Notes under the pieces: generated by a model | Database searches by the model: none | What the model was told of the DNA's origin: nothing | The model's input: only the letters and a program-made list of their open reading frames with translations | Program-made: the position numbers and the translations under genes | Shown: in pieces, positions 9,594 through 18,199 of the stretch | Layout: each line of letters starts with the position of its first letter | How positions within the stretch are numbered: the first letter of the stretch is position 1 | Source of the DNA: Sphingobacterium spiritivorum ATCC 33861 | GTDB lineage: Bacteria > Bacteroidota > Bacteroidia > Sphingobacteriales > Sphingobacteriaceae | Reading direction: 5' to 3' | Length of the DNA: 64,000 nucleotides | Assembly: GCF_000143765.1 (NCBI RefSeq) | Contig: NZ_GL379771.1 | Location: 930,001 to 994,000 of the forward strand

Positions 9594-9827
9594 TTAGATA
9601 GATCCTTTTTTAATAAACGTATTAATAGCAGCAGTGATGCCGTTTTTATTAATCGTCTTAATCGCCGAAGTTGAAACTTTTAACGTAATCCAACGATTTT
9701 CTTCAGGAATGAAGAAACGTTTCGTTTGTAAGTTTGGATAAAATTTACGTTTGGTTTTTGCGTTCGAATTCGATACGCGGTAACCATTTAATGCCGTCTT
9801 GCCTGTTAAATCACAAATTCTTGACAT
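9594..9827 (-). CDS. rpmB: 50S ribosomal protein L28
   Basis: This 77-residue protein starts MSRICDLTGKTALNGYRVSN, the bL28 signature in which a new protein begins by recognising the 23S rRNA core. The central segment KTKRKFYPNLQTKRFFIPEE is also conserved. It is the first gene of the rpmB-rpmG-DUF4295 unit. The upstream AT-rich 200 bases hold TAnnTTTG-like boxes with one mismatch, so I do not assign a definite promoter. Confidence 0.97.
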   Translation of the reverse strand: MSRICDLTGKTALNGYRVSNSNAKTKRKFYPNLQTKRFFIPEENRWITLKVSTSAIKTINKNGITAAINTFIKKGSI

Positions 9828-9993
9828 GATATCTGATTTTTATTGTTGTCTGTATATTACTAATATGTCTTTTCGCAAAGAGTTTGCAAATATCTATATT
9901 TCTTTTTGCAAATACAAGACTTGGAAGGGAAATATTTAAAATATTTATGATGCAGGACAGGTCAGTGCGCAAAAATAACTTTTTATTTTAATC

Positions 9994-10001
9994 TAACTTT
10001 G
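9994..10001 (+). promoter_or_regulatory. Candidate -7 box upstream of the 10035 gene
   Basis: TAACTTTG matches TAnnTTTG and lies 33 bases before the start codon. No clean TTG is seen at -33. Confidence 0.4.
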
Positions 10002-10034
10002 TATCTTTAATCAAATAGTTTTCAACAATTCACA

Positions 10035-10262
10035 ATGAACAAATATTTACGAAGAGGGCTTATACTCTCTGTATCCGGCATACTGATTACCTATGGGGGA
10101 TACTGGATGATGCATCAAGAGATTGATCTATACAAGATTATCATGATTCTCGGGGTCCTTGTTTTCAGTTGGGGATTTGTAACAATTATTTACAGTCTGA
10201 TCCGTAAGATAGAAAGAAAGAGCATTATGGAATCCCGACAGGAAGAGCAACACAAAGATTAG
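10035..10262 (+). CDS. Small two-helix membrane protein, unknown function
   Basis: This 75-residue protein has two predicted membrane helices, at about residues 8-25 and 35-57. A basic C-terminal tail follows (RKIERKSIMESRQEEQH). I recognise no named family. It lies 57 bases ahead of recO on the same strand and may be co-transcribed, although recO also has a promoter-like TATTTTTG at 10292-10299. The downstream spacing and coding-like composition support a real gene. Confidence 0.7.
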   Translation: MNKYLRRGLILSVSGILITYGGYWMMHQEIDLYKIIMILGVLVFSWGFVTIIYSLIRKIERKSIMESRQEEQHKD

Positions 10263-10319
10263 AGAGGTAAATATTACAACTGTCAAATTCGTATTTTTGC
10301 CTGCCTCAATCGGAAAACC

Positions 10320-11042
10320 ATGCTTCATAAAACAAAAGGTATAGCCCTCAAACTGACAAACTACTCTGAAAGTAGTGTAGTTGTACAGGTCTATACTGAA
10401 AGTTTCGGACTACAGTCCTATCTGGTCAACGGGGCTAAAAAACCAAAAGCAAAGATAAAGGCAAATCTCTTTCAGCCCCTTCATCTGCTGGAGCTGATCG
10501 TATATCACAAGGATAATAACAATCTGCAACGTATCTCTGAAGCACACCAGACACCTCCTTTGCTGGATCTGCCCTACAATATTATAAAGAGCTCTATCGC
10601 TATCTTTCTTAATGAAGTGCTGTACAAGTCATTGAAGCAACAGCAACATGACGGTTTTCTGTTTAATTTTATTTTTCAGTCAATACGCTATCTGGATGAA
10701 ACGGACCATAGCCTGGCAAACTTTCATCTTACTTTTCTTATAAAACTGAGCATGTTTTTGGGGTTTCTCCCAAATGTGGGAACAAAAGTTCTGCCCTATT
10801 TTGACCTGAGAGAAGGAAACTTCAGCAGCTCTTTGCCGGCCCACAGTGATGTACTACAGCCTCCGCATACTGAAATATTTCATCAGCTTATCGGATCGAC
10901 CTATGCCTCTGCTGCAGCCCTTAAAATCAATAAAGAAGAGCGTGCCTTACTGCTCTCTAAGATTCTGGACTTTTATAATATACATGTTGCGAATTTTGGG
11001 GAAATAAATTCTGTATATATACTTGAAGAAATATTCCGATAA
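10320..11042 (+). CDS. recO: DNA repair protein RecO
   Basis: This 240-residue protein is RecO, which with RecF and RecR loads RecA on gapped DNA and anneals SSB-coated strands. The N-terminal OB-fold segment MLHKTKGIALKLTNYSESS and the following VVVQVYTESFGLQSYLVNGA are typical. The C-terminal half is helical and, as in many Bacteroidota forms, lacks a zinc-finger cysteine cluster. A perfect terminator hairpin follows directly after the stop codon. Confidence 0.92.
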   Translation: MLHKTKGIALKLTNYSESSVVVQVYTESFGLQSYLVNGAKKPKAKIKANLFQPLHLLELIVYHKDNNNLQRISEAHQTPPLLDLPYNIIKSSIAIFLNEVLYKSLKQQQHDGFLFNFIFQSIRYLDETDHSLANFHLTFLIKLSMFLGFLPNVGTKVLPYFDLREGNFSSSLPAHSDVLQPPHTEIFHQLIGSTYASAAALKINKEERALLLSKILDFYNIHVANFGEINSVYILEEIFR

Positions 11043-11043
11043 A

Positions 11044-11083
11044 AAAAGAGCCGTTTTCGATATGGAAAACGGCTCTTTTCACA
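11044..11083. terminator. Bidirectional terminator between recO and csp
   Basis: A perfect 14-bp stem (AAAAGAGCCGTTTT / AAAACGGCTCTTTT, 11044-11057 and 11066-11079) with an 8-nt loop sits between two convergent genes. A or T runs on both sides suit termination in both directions. Confidence 0.9.
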
Positions 11084-11107
11084 ATAAATATATCTTGAAT
11101 CTATTAA

Positions 11108-11299
11108 TTAGATAACTTTTACATTTACCGCGTTAAGACCTTTACGGCCTTGTTCTACTTCGTAAGAAACATTGTCGTTTTCACGAATTTTGTCAATTAA
11201 TCCAGTAACGTGAACAAAGATTTCTCCTTCACCAGAATTAGGGATGATGAAACCGAAACCTTTGGCTTCATTAAAGAATTTTACTACTCCTTCTTGCAT
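11108..11299 (-). CDS. Cold shock domain protein (CspA family)
   Basis: This 63-residue single-domain protein has the OB-fold RNA-binding motifs KGFGFI (RNP1) and EIFVHVTGL (RNP2). The first residues MQEGVVKFFNEAKGFGF are the usual family start. Such proteins bind single-stranded RNA or DNA and melt RNA structure. The gene is preceded by a long AT-rich untranslated stretch (11300-11400), a common feature of cold-shock genes. It is convergent with recO across a shared terminator. Confidence 0.95.
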   Translation of the reverse strand: MQEGVVKFFNEAKGFGFIIPNSGEGEIFVHVTGLIDKIRENDNVSYEVEQGRKGLNAVNVKVI

Positions 11300-11450
11300 T
11301 TTGTATAATATTTAATTCCCTAAAGATATTTATAATTATTTAAAATCGGCAAAAAACATTAAACTAAATTCTCTTTTTTACGTCTATATTTTACTTATTG
11401 CCTGAAAAATGGTCAAGTTTTTGACAGGTCTCAGGCATAAAACAACAGAT

Positions 11451-12173
11451 ATGAAGAAAATAATATTAGGTATTTTAATTCTAGGAATTATGGGAACCAC
11501 GTACGCACAACAGCAAGTTACAGACAATCTGCGCAAGGTATCAACAAAAGGAAAGGCTGAAAAAGAAGTCACTCCGGACATCATTTATCTTTCTGTATCT
11601 TTAAAAGAATACTACCTGGACGGAAATACCAAAAAGAAAGTAACTATCGAAACACTTGAAAAACAATTGTTTGATGCTGCTATGGCTAATGGAATCAAAA
11701 AAGAAGATTTCACCATTCAGAATATTTGGAGCTATAACAACAACGACCCTAAGAAAAAGAAAAACTCAGAATTACTGCAGTCCCGTCAGTATCGTCTGAA
11801 AGTAACTGATCTTTCCAAACTAAACAGTCTGTTTGATGATGTAGATGCAAAAGGGCTTCAAAACACATCAATCAATGAATACGACTATTCAGGGAAAAAA
11901 GAGCTGGAGAAACAATTAAAAACAGAAGCTGTTAATGATGCGAAAAGCAATGCAACTATCTTAGCAGCTGCTGCTGGTGACAAAGTTGGTAAGGTATTAA
12001 TCATCAATGATAATACGAGTTTCAATTTTGCAAATTATGCGCCTAGTGTACGTGCTATGTCATTCAAATCTGCGGATGCAATGGGCGGAGCACCGGAACA
12101 GGAAAGTCTCGACATCGATATCAAACCTATCAAAATATATATGGAGATAGATGCGATTTTTGAATTATTATAA
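11451..12173 (+). CDS. SIMPL domain-containing secreted protein (DUF541)
   Basis: The ATG at 11451 gives 240 residues and places a clean signal peptide (MKKIILGILILGIMGTTYAQ) at the N-terminus. An in-frame start 14 codons upstream would break that signal. The mature part fits the SIMPL/DUF541 family of periplasmic or outer-membrane-linked proteins, with the early VSTKGKAEKEVTPDIIYLSV strand. Function is poorly known. It is three bases ahead of the DUF4112 gene, so the two are likely co-transcribed. Confidence 0.8.
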   Translation: MKKIILGILILGIMGTTYAQQQVTDNLRKVSTKGKAEKEVTPDIIYLSVSLKEYYLDGNTKKKVTIETLEKQLFDAAMANGIKKEDFTIQNIWSYNNNDPKKKKNSELLQSRQYRLKVTDLSKLNSLFDDVDAKGLQNTSINEYDYSGKKELEKQLKTEAVNDAKSNATILAAAAGDKVGKVLIINDNTSFNFANYAPSVRAMSFKSADAMGGAPEQESLDIDIKPIKIYMEIDAIFELL

Positions 12174-12176
12174 TCC

Positions 12177-12662
12177 ATGCCAAAAATTCTATTGCCCGAA
12201 GAAAAGGAACTCCGCTTAAAGCAGGATTTTGCCTGGGTAGAAAGAGTATCCTGGATACTGGACAACAAATTTAATATTGGAGGAGTCCGGTTTGGCCTGG
12301 ACCCTCTTCTTAATCTGATCCCGTTTGCAGGCAATCTGGTTACCTTTTCAACATCGCTGATGCTGGTCATGGTGATGTGGAGAAACGGTGTAAGCTCTAA
12401 AGCTGTCGTCAAGATGCTGATCAATATTATGATCGATGCCATACTGGGCGCCATTCCGTTTTTAGGAAATATCTTTGACTTTTTTAAGAAGTCTAATCAG
12501 CGCAATGTGGAGATCTTACGGGAACATTATTACGAAGGAAAGCACCAGGGCTCAGGTGTTTGGTTGGTTGCCGCAGTACTGGGTATACTTCTGCTGATCT
12601 GCGGAATTATGATTTTCATCCTTTGGAAACTTACCGAATGGATCTATCAACTTATCTTTTAA
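12177..12662 (+). CDS. DUF4112 membrane protein
   Basis: This 161-residue protein shows the DUF4112 pattern: an N-terminal soluble part ending in WILDNKFNIGGVRFGLDP, then hydrophobic helices with LLNLIPFAGNLVTF and AILGAIPFLGNIFDFFKKSN. A C-terminal membrane helix lies at about residues 125-150. The family is common in bacteria and has no assigned function. The start is three bases after the SIMPL stop, and a terminator closes the pair at 12681-12715. Confidence 0.85.
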   Translation: MPKILLPEEKELRLKQDFAWVERVSWILDNKFNIGGVRFGLDPLLNLIPFAGNLVTFSTSLMLVMVMWRNGVSSKAVVKMLINIMIDAILGAIPFLGNIFDFFKKSNQRNVEILREHYYEGKHQGSGVWLVAAVLGILLLICGIMIFILWKLTEWIYQLIF

Positions 12663-12680
12663 AAAAGATCTTTCTTTAAG

Positions 12681-12715
12681 AATAGCGTTAAGCGAAAGTT
12701 TAACGCTATTTTTGT
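12681..12715 (+). terminator. Intrinsic terminator after the DUF4112 gene
   Basis: An 11-bp perfect stem (AATAGCGTTAA / TTAACGCTATT) with an 8-nt loop is followed by a T-rich tail, 19 bases after the stop. Confidence 0.85.
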
Positions 12716-12730
12716 TTATAAAGCGATAGC

Positions 12731-13102
12731 ATGAAAAATAAAAGCAGATATATAGCACTTGTGCTGATCATTCTGATGATCACCGCGTTCTTAACAAATC
12801 CTCCGCGCGAAAAACACGAAGAGATTATACGCGACAAAGCAAAGCAGATCTTAAAAGAGCAGTTAAGCTACAAGCATCAGGATGCATTTGATTTCGGAAT
12901 GCAAATATTTGGAGACCAGATGATCAATCAGTTTATGAAAGGAAGTGTACAGATAGACAATTATTTTTTATTTTCTACGACTAAGGTTCGTTGGGAAAAT
13001 AAACAAACCGTAATCGGTATTGGTGCTTTCGGCAAAGTATGGCTAAGCAGTAAGATAGACGAGAAAATAGCAGATATCATCAAAGTTCTTAAAAAAATAT
13101 AA
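12731..13102 (+). CDS. Small membrane-anchored protein, DUF4359-like
   Basis: This 123-residue protein has an N-terminal signal anchor (YIALVLIILMITAFLTNPP) and a polar C-terminal part. The body ends in a region (NYFLFSTTKVRW, IGIGAFGKVW) that resembles DUF4359 proteins. I cannot give a function. It starts just past the terminator of the previous unit and runs into truC after 9 bases, so it probably leads the truC transcript. Confidence 0.65.
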   Translation: MKNKSRYIALVLIILMITAFLTNPPREKHEEIIRDKAKQILKEQLSYKHQDAFDFGMQIFGDQMINQFMKGSVQIDNYFLFSTTKVRWENKQTVIGIGAFGKVWLSSKIDEKIADIIKVLKKI

Positions 13103-13111
13103 CCAAAGATA

Positions 13112-13804
13112 ATGCTGGATATCCTATATCAAGATCAGGAGATCGTCGCTATCAATAAACCACATGGTCTGCTGGTACATCGTTCACCTATAGCACGGGA
13201 TGCTTCTGAATTTGCACTACAGCTCCTGCGTGATCAGCTTCAGCAACGCGTATATCCTGCCCACCGGCTGGACCGCAAAACAGGAGGAATATTGTTATTC
13301 TCGCTTACAAAAGAAATGGACAAGTCATTGCAGCAACTGTTTCAGGATCGAAAAATGAATAAGTCTTATCTGGCAGTAGTAAGAGGATATACAGAAGATG
13401 ACGGTCAGATAAATTATCCGTTGAAAAAAGATAATGGAGAAGAGCAAGAGGCGCTAACGCATTATAAGACATTGTCGCGGTCTGAAATTGATCTTCCTAC
13501 AGGCAATTTCACAACTTCCAGATATTCTCTGGTAGAAGCCAATCCGGAGACGGGCCGCATGCATCAGCTGCGCAAGCATTTTGCCCACATCTTCCATCCT
13601 ATACTGGGCGACAGGCCGCATGGCTGCAACAAGCAAAATAAATTGTGGAAAGAACGTTTCGAAATGGATACAATGATGCTTCATGCATCACAGCTATCTT
13701 TTGAACATCCCACAACAGGAAATATAGTACACATAAAAGCTCCCTTACAACCGGAGTTTGAAAGAGTATTATCTATTTTAAAATTAGAGTCACCAAATCT
13801 GTAG
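13112..13804 (+). CDS. truC: tRNA pseudouridine(65) synthase TruC-like (RluA family)
   Basis: This 230-residue protein belongs to the RluA family of pseudouridine synthases. The catalytic motif HRLDRKTGGILLF contains the active-site aspartate. The late motif HPILGDRPHGCNKQN followed by a MLHASQLSF segment and the short length fit TruC (tRNA position 65) better than RluC or RluD. No N-terminal S4 domain is present. Substrate is an inference from those motifs. It overlaps nothing and lies two bases ahead of the DUF6929-like gene. Confidence 0.8.
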   Translation: MLDILYQDQEIVAINKPHGLLVHRSPIARDASEFALQLLRDQLQQRVYPAHRLDRKTGGILLFSLTKEMDKSLQQLFQDRKMNKSYLAVVRGYTEDDGQINYPLKKDNGEEQEALTHYKTLSRSEIDLPTGNFTTSRYSLVEANPETGRMHQLRKHFAHIFHPILGDRPHGCNKQNKLWKERFEMDTMMLHASQLSFEHPTTGNIVHIKAPLQPEFERVLSILKLESPNL

Positions 13805-13806
13805 TC

Positions 13807-14640
13807 ATGAATACATTTATATTAGAGGTTTTCTGTAAAATAATCGGCATCGGTGCGGCGTCAGGATTAGTTTATAATCAGTCTCATCTGTATCTGATCG
13901 CTGATAACAGCCATTACATATATGACTATCACCTCAAAAAAAATCAACTTCTGAAGTTTCCCCTTACTTCTTCCGAAATACTGGGAGAAAATATTATTAA
14001 AAAAGAAAAAGCAGACATTGAGGCAATCAGTCTGTATGAAAACACGTTATTTATATATGGCTCTGGTTCGACAGCGAAACGAAATAAAGGTTTTGAGGTC
14101 TTCCCGGATAACTCATTTAAAGTAAATCCGTCTGATCTGACAGCGCTCTATTCGAGATTACAGAAGGTGGCAAACATCAGCGAAGCTGATTTTAATATTG
14201 AAGGTGCTATTGTAGATCAAGACCGCATCCTCTTATTCAACAGAGGCAACGGACCTCAGAAGCGTAATGTTGTTTTCCAGATCAACCGAAAGCAGCCGGA
14301 ACAGGAAATTCTCTGGAAAGATATTGCTCTGCCTGCCATTAAGACAATGAGTACCGGTTTTACAGATGCAATCTTACATCAGGGACTGATTTATTTTATT
14401 GCTGCTGCAGAAGATTCGAATTCCAATTATCACGACGGAGAGATCGGAGGATCCCTCATTGGCGTAATGGATGCCGGGACTTTTGATATAAAGCGTACAC
14501 TTGAAATCTCTGCAACACACAAGATCGAAGGTCTTACCTTTTACGAAGAAGATCAGAAGTCTGTTCAATTTCTGCTTTGTGAGGACCGTGATAATGATGA
14601 AGAGGAAGCTATAATATATAAACTCACCTTATCCAAGTAA
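13807..14640 (+). CDS. DUF6929-like protein, probable beta-propeller fold
   Basis: This 277-residue protein has strand-rich segments such as ASGLVYNQSHLYLIADN, DIEAISLYENTLFIYGSGS and EGLTFYEEDQKSVQFLLCED. The repeated beta-blade pattern suggests a propeller. I match it to DUF6929 from memory with limited certainty. No classical signal peptide is clear, although the N-terminus is hydrophobic. It is the last gene of the 12731-14640 unit, closed by a weak terminator. Confidence 0.6.
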   Translation: MNTFILEVFCKIIGIGAASGLVYNQSHLYLIADNSHYIYDYHLKKNQLLKFPLTSSEILGENIIKKEKADIEAISLYENTLFIYGSGSTAKRNKGFEVFPDNSFKVNPSDLTALYSRLQKVANISEADFNIEGAIVDQDRILLFNRGNGPQKRNVVFQINRKQPEQEILWKDIALPAIKTMSTGFTDAILHQGLIYFIAAAEDSNSNYHDGEIGGSLIGVMDAGTFDIKRTLEISATHKIEGLTFYEEDQKSVQFLLCEDRDNDEEEAIIYKLTLSK

Positions 14641-14658
14641 ACGATTGCACAAAAAGCG

Positions 14659-14688
14659 TAAACCCTCATTTTTTGTGGGTTTAATTTA
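14659..14688 (+). terminator. Weak terminator after the DUF6929-like gene
   Basis: A seven-base stem (TAAACCC at 14659-14665 with GGGTTTA at 14677-14683) encloses an 11-base loop containing TTTTTT. It is short, so only moderate support. Confidence 0.45.
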
Positions 14689-14696
14689 TAAATTTG
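14689..14696 (+). promoter_or_regulatory. Candidate -7 box of the gcvT promoter
   Basis: TAAATTTG matches TAnnTTTG and lies 24 bases before the gcvT ATG. The upstream TTTTG is spaced more closely than the usual 19 nt. Confidence 0.45.
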
Positions 14697-14720
14697 TACA
14701 AAATTAAACTTAAGTTGTTT

Positions 14721-15803
14721 ATGTCTAAAAATACAGCTCTTACGGAGCATCACATTGCGTTGGGCGCAAAAATGGTCCCTTTCGCGGGATTCAATATGCC
14801 GGTTCAATATTCTGGGATTAATGACGAACATGAAACTGTACGCAACGGTGTCGGCGTGTTTGATGTAAGTCATATGGGCGAATTTATTTTAAAGGGAGAC
14901 AATGTCCTGGATTTACTTCAGAAAGTATCTTCAAACGACGTATCCAAATTATATGACGGAAAAGTACAGTACGCATACCTTCCGAATGAAAATGGTGGTG
15001 TCGTAGATGATTTTCTGACTTACCGTATTGATGAAAAGACTTATTTCCTTGTTGTCAATGCATCCAATATAGAAAAAGACTGGAACTGGATCAGCAAATA
15101 CAATACATATGGTGTGGAGATGAAAAACATCTCTGACCAGACTTCACTATTTGCAGTTCAGGGTCCTAAGGCTGCAGAAGCTCTGCAATCCCTTACTGAT
15201 ATAGAGCTTGCTCCGATGGAATACTATACATTTGCTAAAGGTACTTTCGCAGGCGTAGATAATGTATTGGTATCAGCGACAGGATACACCGGTGCCGGTG
15301 GTTTTGAAATTTATGTAGCCAATGAGGATGCACAGAAAGTGTGGGATGCCATATTTGAAGCAGGAGCAGCTTACGGCATTAAGCCGATAGGTTTAGGTGC
15401 AAGAGACACGCTTCGTCTGGAAATGGGCTTTTGTCTGTATGGCAATGATATTGATGACAATACATCTCCGTTAGCTGCAGGCCTGGGCTGGGTAACGAAA
15501 TTCACAAAGGATTTTGTAAACTCAGCAAATCTGAAAGCTGAAAAAGAAGCCGGAGTTAAACAAAAATTAGTGGGTTTTGAAATGATAGACCGCGGTATTC
15601 CCCGTCACGACTATGAAATAGTAGATGCAGACGGAAATGTTATCGGTCGTGTTACTTCCGGAACGCAGTCACCATCACTGAAAAAATCTATTGGATTAGG
15701 TTATGTTGATCAGGCTTTTGCTAAAGAAGGAACCGAGATCTTTATCCACATCCGTAATCAGAAGATTAAAGCTAAAGTGGCAAAACCGCCATTTGTAAAA
15801 TAA
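14721..15803 (+). CDS. gcvT: Aminomethyltransferase, T protein of the glycine cleavage system
   Basis: The ATG at 14721 gives 360 residues. An upstream in-frame start would add nine residues not seen in the family. GcvT takes the aminomethyl group from GcvH and forms methylene-tetrahydrofolate and ammonia. The start region [20 protein letters not shown], the [11 protein letters not shown] motif and the late [16 protein letters not shown] motif are characteristic. It functions with gcvP at 603-3476. The terminator at 15805-15837 is shared with the convergent gene. Confidence 0.96.
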   Translation: MSKNTALTEHHIALGAKMVPFAGFNMPVQYSGINDEHETVRNGVGVFDVSHMGEFILKGDNVLDLLQKVSSNDVSKLYDGKVQYAYLPNENGGVVDDFLTYRIDEKTYFLVVNASNIEKDWNWISKYNTYGVEMKNISDQTSLFAVQGPKAAEALQSLTDIELAPMEYYTFAKGTFAGVDNVLVSATGYTGAGGFEIYVANEDAQKVWDAIFEAGAAYGIKPIGLGARDTLRLEMGFCLYGNDIDDNTSPLAAGLGWVTKFTKDFVNSANLKAEKEAGVKQKLVGFEMIDRGIPRHDYEIVDADGNVIGRVTSGTQSPSLKKSIGLGYVDQAFAKEGTEIFIHIRNQKIKAKVAKPPFVK

Positions 15804-15840
15804 AAAAGAAACGGGCTTAAATTAAGCCCGTTTCTTTTTC
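15802..15840. terminator. Bidirectional terminator between gcvT and a membrane protein gene
   Basis: A 16-base arm at 15805-15820 (AAAGAAACGGGCTTAA) is mirrored exactly at 15822-15837. The right arm contains the stop codon and last codons of the minus-strand gene. Confidence 0.85.
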
Positions 15841-16061
15841 TTCTTTGTTGTACTAGTCTTCACCGGTACCTCCTGAGGTGTTCGTGTCTTTCTTCTGACC
15901 TGCTTCAACAAGACGATTTTCAGATAGATAAATACAACTCCAAGCGCAATAGACAGTCCGAAAATTAATGCATTCCCACTCTTATATGCCGTATATCCGA
16001 TCATGATAAGCAACATCATTCCAACATTCAGGCCTACATTATAAATAATCTCTTTCTTCAT
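15822..16061 (-). CDS. Small membrane protein of unknown function
   Basis: This 79-residue protein has two membrane helices, at about residues 8-25 and 28-50, then a highly basic tail ending in KKKKKRA. Its stop codon and last codons lie inside the terminator hairpin. It starts with a 4-base ATGA overlap with the preceding 103-residue gene, so the two are probably co-translated after the rhodanese gene. No family is recognised. Confidence 0.7.
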   Translation of the reverse strand: MKKEIIYNVGLNVGMMLLIMIGYTAYKSGNALIFGLSIALGVVFIYLKIVLLKQVRRKTRTPQEVPVKTSTTKKKKKRA

Positions 16062-16369
16062 TTATTAAACTTATTTTTCACAGCAGAATGGATTACTCTA
16101 TTCCGTAAAAACCAGAAATATACAGCTCCCGCCAGAATATTGCCCATTACAATGAAAATAGCTAATCCCAATCTTTCAACATTAGAAATCCTCCCCGAAA
16201 GAAAGATCTCTCTAAGAACCAGAAATACCCATATCAGGGAAATCAATAAGGAAACACTTATAATAAGTGTCGCAAACTGTATATTGATAAAACAGGCCAG
16301 CAGGCCTATTACATAAAAAGCAAGACTAAACAGAAAAGCCTGTTTGGTCTGATGCTCCAGATTTTTCAT
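16058..16369 (-). CDS. Membrane protein of unknown function
   Basis: I choose the ATG at 16369 (103 residues), 7 bases after the rhodanese stop. The longer frame would overlap the rhodanese gene. The protein shows three to four hydrophobic segments (AFLFSLAFYVIGLLACFI, LIISVSLLISLIWVFLVL, LGLAIFIVMGNILAGAVYF). No family is recognised. It lies between a rhodanese gene and another small membrane protein with a 4-base overlap. Confidence 0.7.
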   Translation of the reverse strand: MKNLEHQTKQAFLFSLAFYVIGLLACFINIQFATLIISVSLLISLIWVFLVLREIFLSGRISNVERLGLAIFIVMGNILAGAVYFWFLRNRVIHSAVKNKFNK

Positions 16370-16376
16370 GTGCAGA

Positions 16377-16691
16377 CTAATAAACGTCCAGCTCAGGATC
16401 GATCTCTTCTTTCCAGGCCAAAATACCTCCCTTAAGGTTTGCCAGATTATCAAATCCCTGCTGCTCAAGAAGCATTACAGCCTGTGCACTGCGTTTGCCG
16501 CTACGACACTGGATAATAACAGGCTTGTCTTTCGAAATTTTCTCAGCCTCAATAACGATACCTGCCAAAGGAATATTAAGTCCGCCCAGATTAGACACTT
16601 CATACTCAAAGGATTCGCGAACATCTATTAGTTGAAAATCCTCATTATTATCGATTTTTTGCTTTAATTCAGCAACGGATACTTCTTTCAT
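16377..16691 (-). CDS. Single-domain rhodanese-like sulfurtransferase
   Basis: The ATG at 16691 gives 104 residues; a start eight codons upstream adds nothing conserved. The domain shows the FQLIDVRESFEYE motif, the substrate segment and the catalytic loop CRSGKRS, where Cys carries the persulfide. The C-terminus LKGGILAWKEEIDP is also typical. These proteins move sulfane sulfur in thiosulfate or persulfide metabolism, but the partner here is unknown. It is first of a three-gene minus-strand group with two membrane proteins. Confidence 0.9.
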   Translation of the reverse strand: MKEVSVAELKQKIDNNEDFQLIDVRESFEYEVSNLGGLNIPLAGIVIEAEKISKDKPVIIQCRSGKRSAQAVMLLEQQGFDNLANLKGGILAWKEEIDPELDVY

Positions 16692-16888
16692 GATTTCTTT
16701 AAATATTTTAATCAAATATAAGGATTTGCTTCAAGGAAAAAGGAATAATGAACTGCTCTTTAGTGTTAAAAGATAGTCCAAACGATTTCTTATCTCCGTC
16801 TGCGGGCAGATTCCTGTTGCGGACGTTACCTGTAAAACCTCTTTTTATTAAAAATCCGTATCTTGCCCATGTAAATACCTTTTTAATT

Positions 16889-18199
16889 ATGAACAGAATT
16901 AATGCTTTATTTTGTGGTTTGTTTGTATTTGCCAGTCTGAATAGTACGGCACAAAAATCCGCAACTCCTGTCGTAGATAATGCCTATATCACCAATATCC
17001 TCAATACACTGGCGTCAGATGAGATGCGGGGACGTTCGGCCCTGACAAAGGACATAGAAAAAGCGGCCGATTATATCGCCGGTGAATTTCAAAGTATAGG
17101 TCTGGAGCCATACGCGGAAAAGAACTACCGCCAGACTTTTCAGGTACAAAAGATTAGCCCGTCCGTTCCGAAAGTATCTATTGATCAAACCACTGTATCA
17201 CCAGAAAATGTAATGATACTGAGCCGCGTAAAAGATTTGCACCTGGATGCAAAAAGTGGCGCAAAAGTATTAAAAATAGAGGCTGGAAGTGATTTTTCGG
17301 AAGAATTCAGAAAAATTGTACAAAGTGGAATTCAAAATGCAATTGTTCAGGTAGATCCGTCTTTTAAAGATCTGTTTAAACGTTTTCAAAAGATATATGG
17401 AAAAGAAAGTCTGGTTGCAGAGGGCAATACGGTCTTCACAAATAGTTTTGTCTTTATTCTGGGCCATCAGATTTCAGATGACTATCAGGTAGAATTAAAA
17501 AACACTTATGAAACTATACCGCTGTTTAATGTAGCGGGCATAATTCCGGGAAAATCCAAAGCCAGTGAGTATGTTATCTTTTCGGCTCACTATGATCATA
17601 TCGGTATCCTTGCCCCTGAAGGGCAGGATTCTATTGCCAACGGTGCTGACGATGATGCCTCTGGTGTAACAGCTATGATTGCTTTGGCAAAGCATTTTAA
17701 AAAGGTAAATAAAAATGAAAGAACGCTTATTTTCGTAGCCTTCACCGGAGAAGAACTTGGTATGTACGGATCTACTTATTTTTCTCAACACATTAATCCG
17801 GATCAGGTCACGGCCATGATCAATATGGAAATGATTGGTAAAGATTCCAAATTCGGACCCAATACGATGTACATTACAGGCTATCATCAATCCAATCTGG
17901 GAGAATTGATGCAGAAAAATCTGAAAGGTTCCAAATTCAAATTTTATCCGGATCCCTATCCGCAGCAGAATCTCTTCTACAGAAGCGATAATGCTGTCTT
18001 GGCTGCACAAGGTGTACCTGCTCACTCTTTTTCAACCAGTCAGATGGATCAGGATACCTACTACCATACTGTAAAAGATGAAGTAAGCACACTGAATATC
18101 GAAAATATAAAAGCCAGTATAGAGGCAATTGCCATTGGTATTACAGGTATCGTCAACGGTAAGCAGACACCATCAAGAGTAGAGAAATTACGGGAGTAA
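16889..18199 (+). CDS. M28 family metallopeptidase, secreted
   Basis: The ATG at 16889 gives 436 residues and a signal peptide (MNRINALFCGLFVFASLNST). The 47 extra upstream codons of the open frame look non-coding. The peptidase domain shows the zinc motifs SAHYDHIG, NGADDDASGV and FTGEELGMYGS typical of M28 aminopeptidases. A PA-type insert probably lies before it (about residues 120-220). It likely acts in the periplasm or outside the cell on peptides. Its end overlaps the convergent GNAT gene by 12 bases. Confidence 0.9.
   Translation: MNRINALFCGLFVFASLNSTAQKSATPVVDNAYITNILNTLASDEMRGRSALTKDIEKAADYIAGEFQSIGLEPYAEKNYRQTFQVQKISPSVPKVSIDQTTVSPENVMILSRVKDLHLDAKSGAKVLKIEAGSDFSEEFRKIVQSGIQNAIVQVDPSFKDLFKRFQKIYGKESLVAEGNTVFTNSFVFILGHQISDDYQVELKNTYETIPLFNVAGIIPGKSKASEYVIFSAHYDHIGILAPEGQDSIANGADDDASGVTAMIALAKHFKKVNKNERTLIFVAFTGEELGMYGSTYFSQHINPDQVTAMINMEMIGKDSKFGPNTMYITGYHQSNLGELMQKNLKGSKFKFYPDPYPQQNLFYRSDNAVLAAQGVPAHSFSTSQMDQDTYYHTVKDEVSTLNIENIKASIEAIAIGITGIVNGKQTPSRVEKLRE

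Noticed and set aside
16748..16888. Extended N-terminus for the M28 peptidase
   Set aside because: The extra 47 codons precede a clear signal peptide at 16889 and look non-coding.
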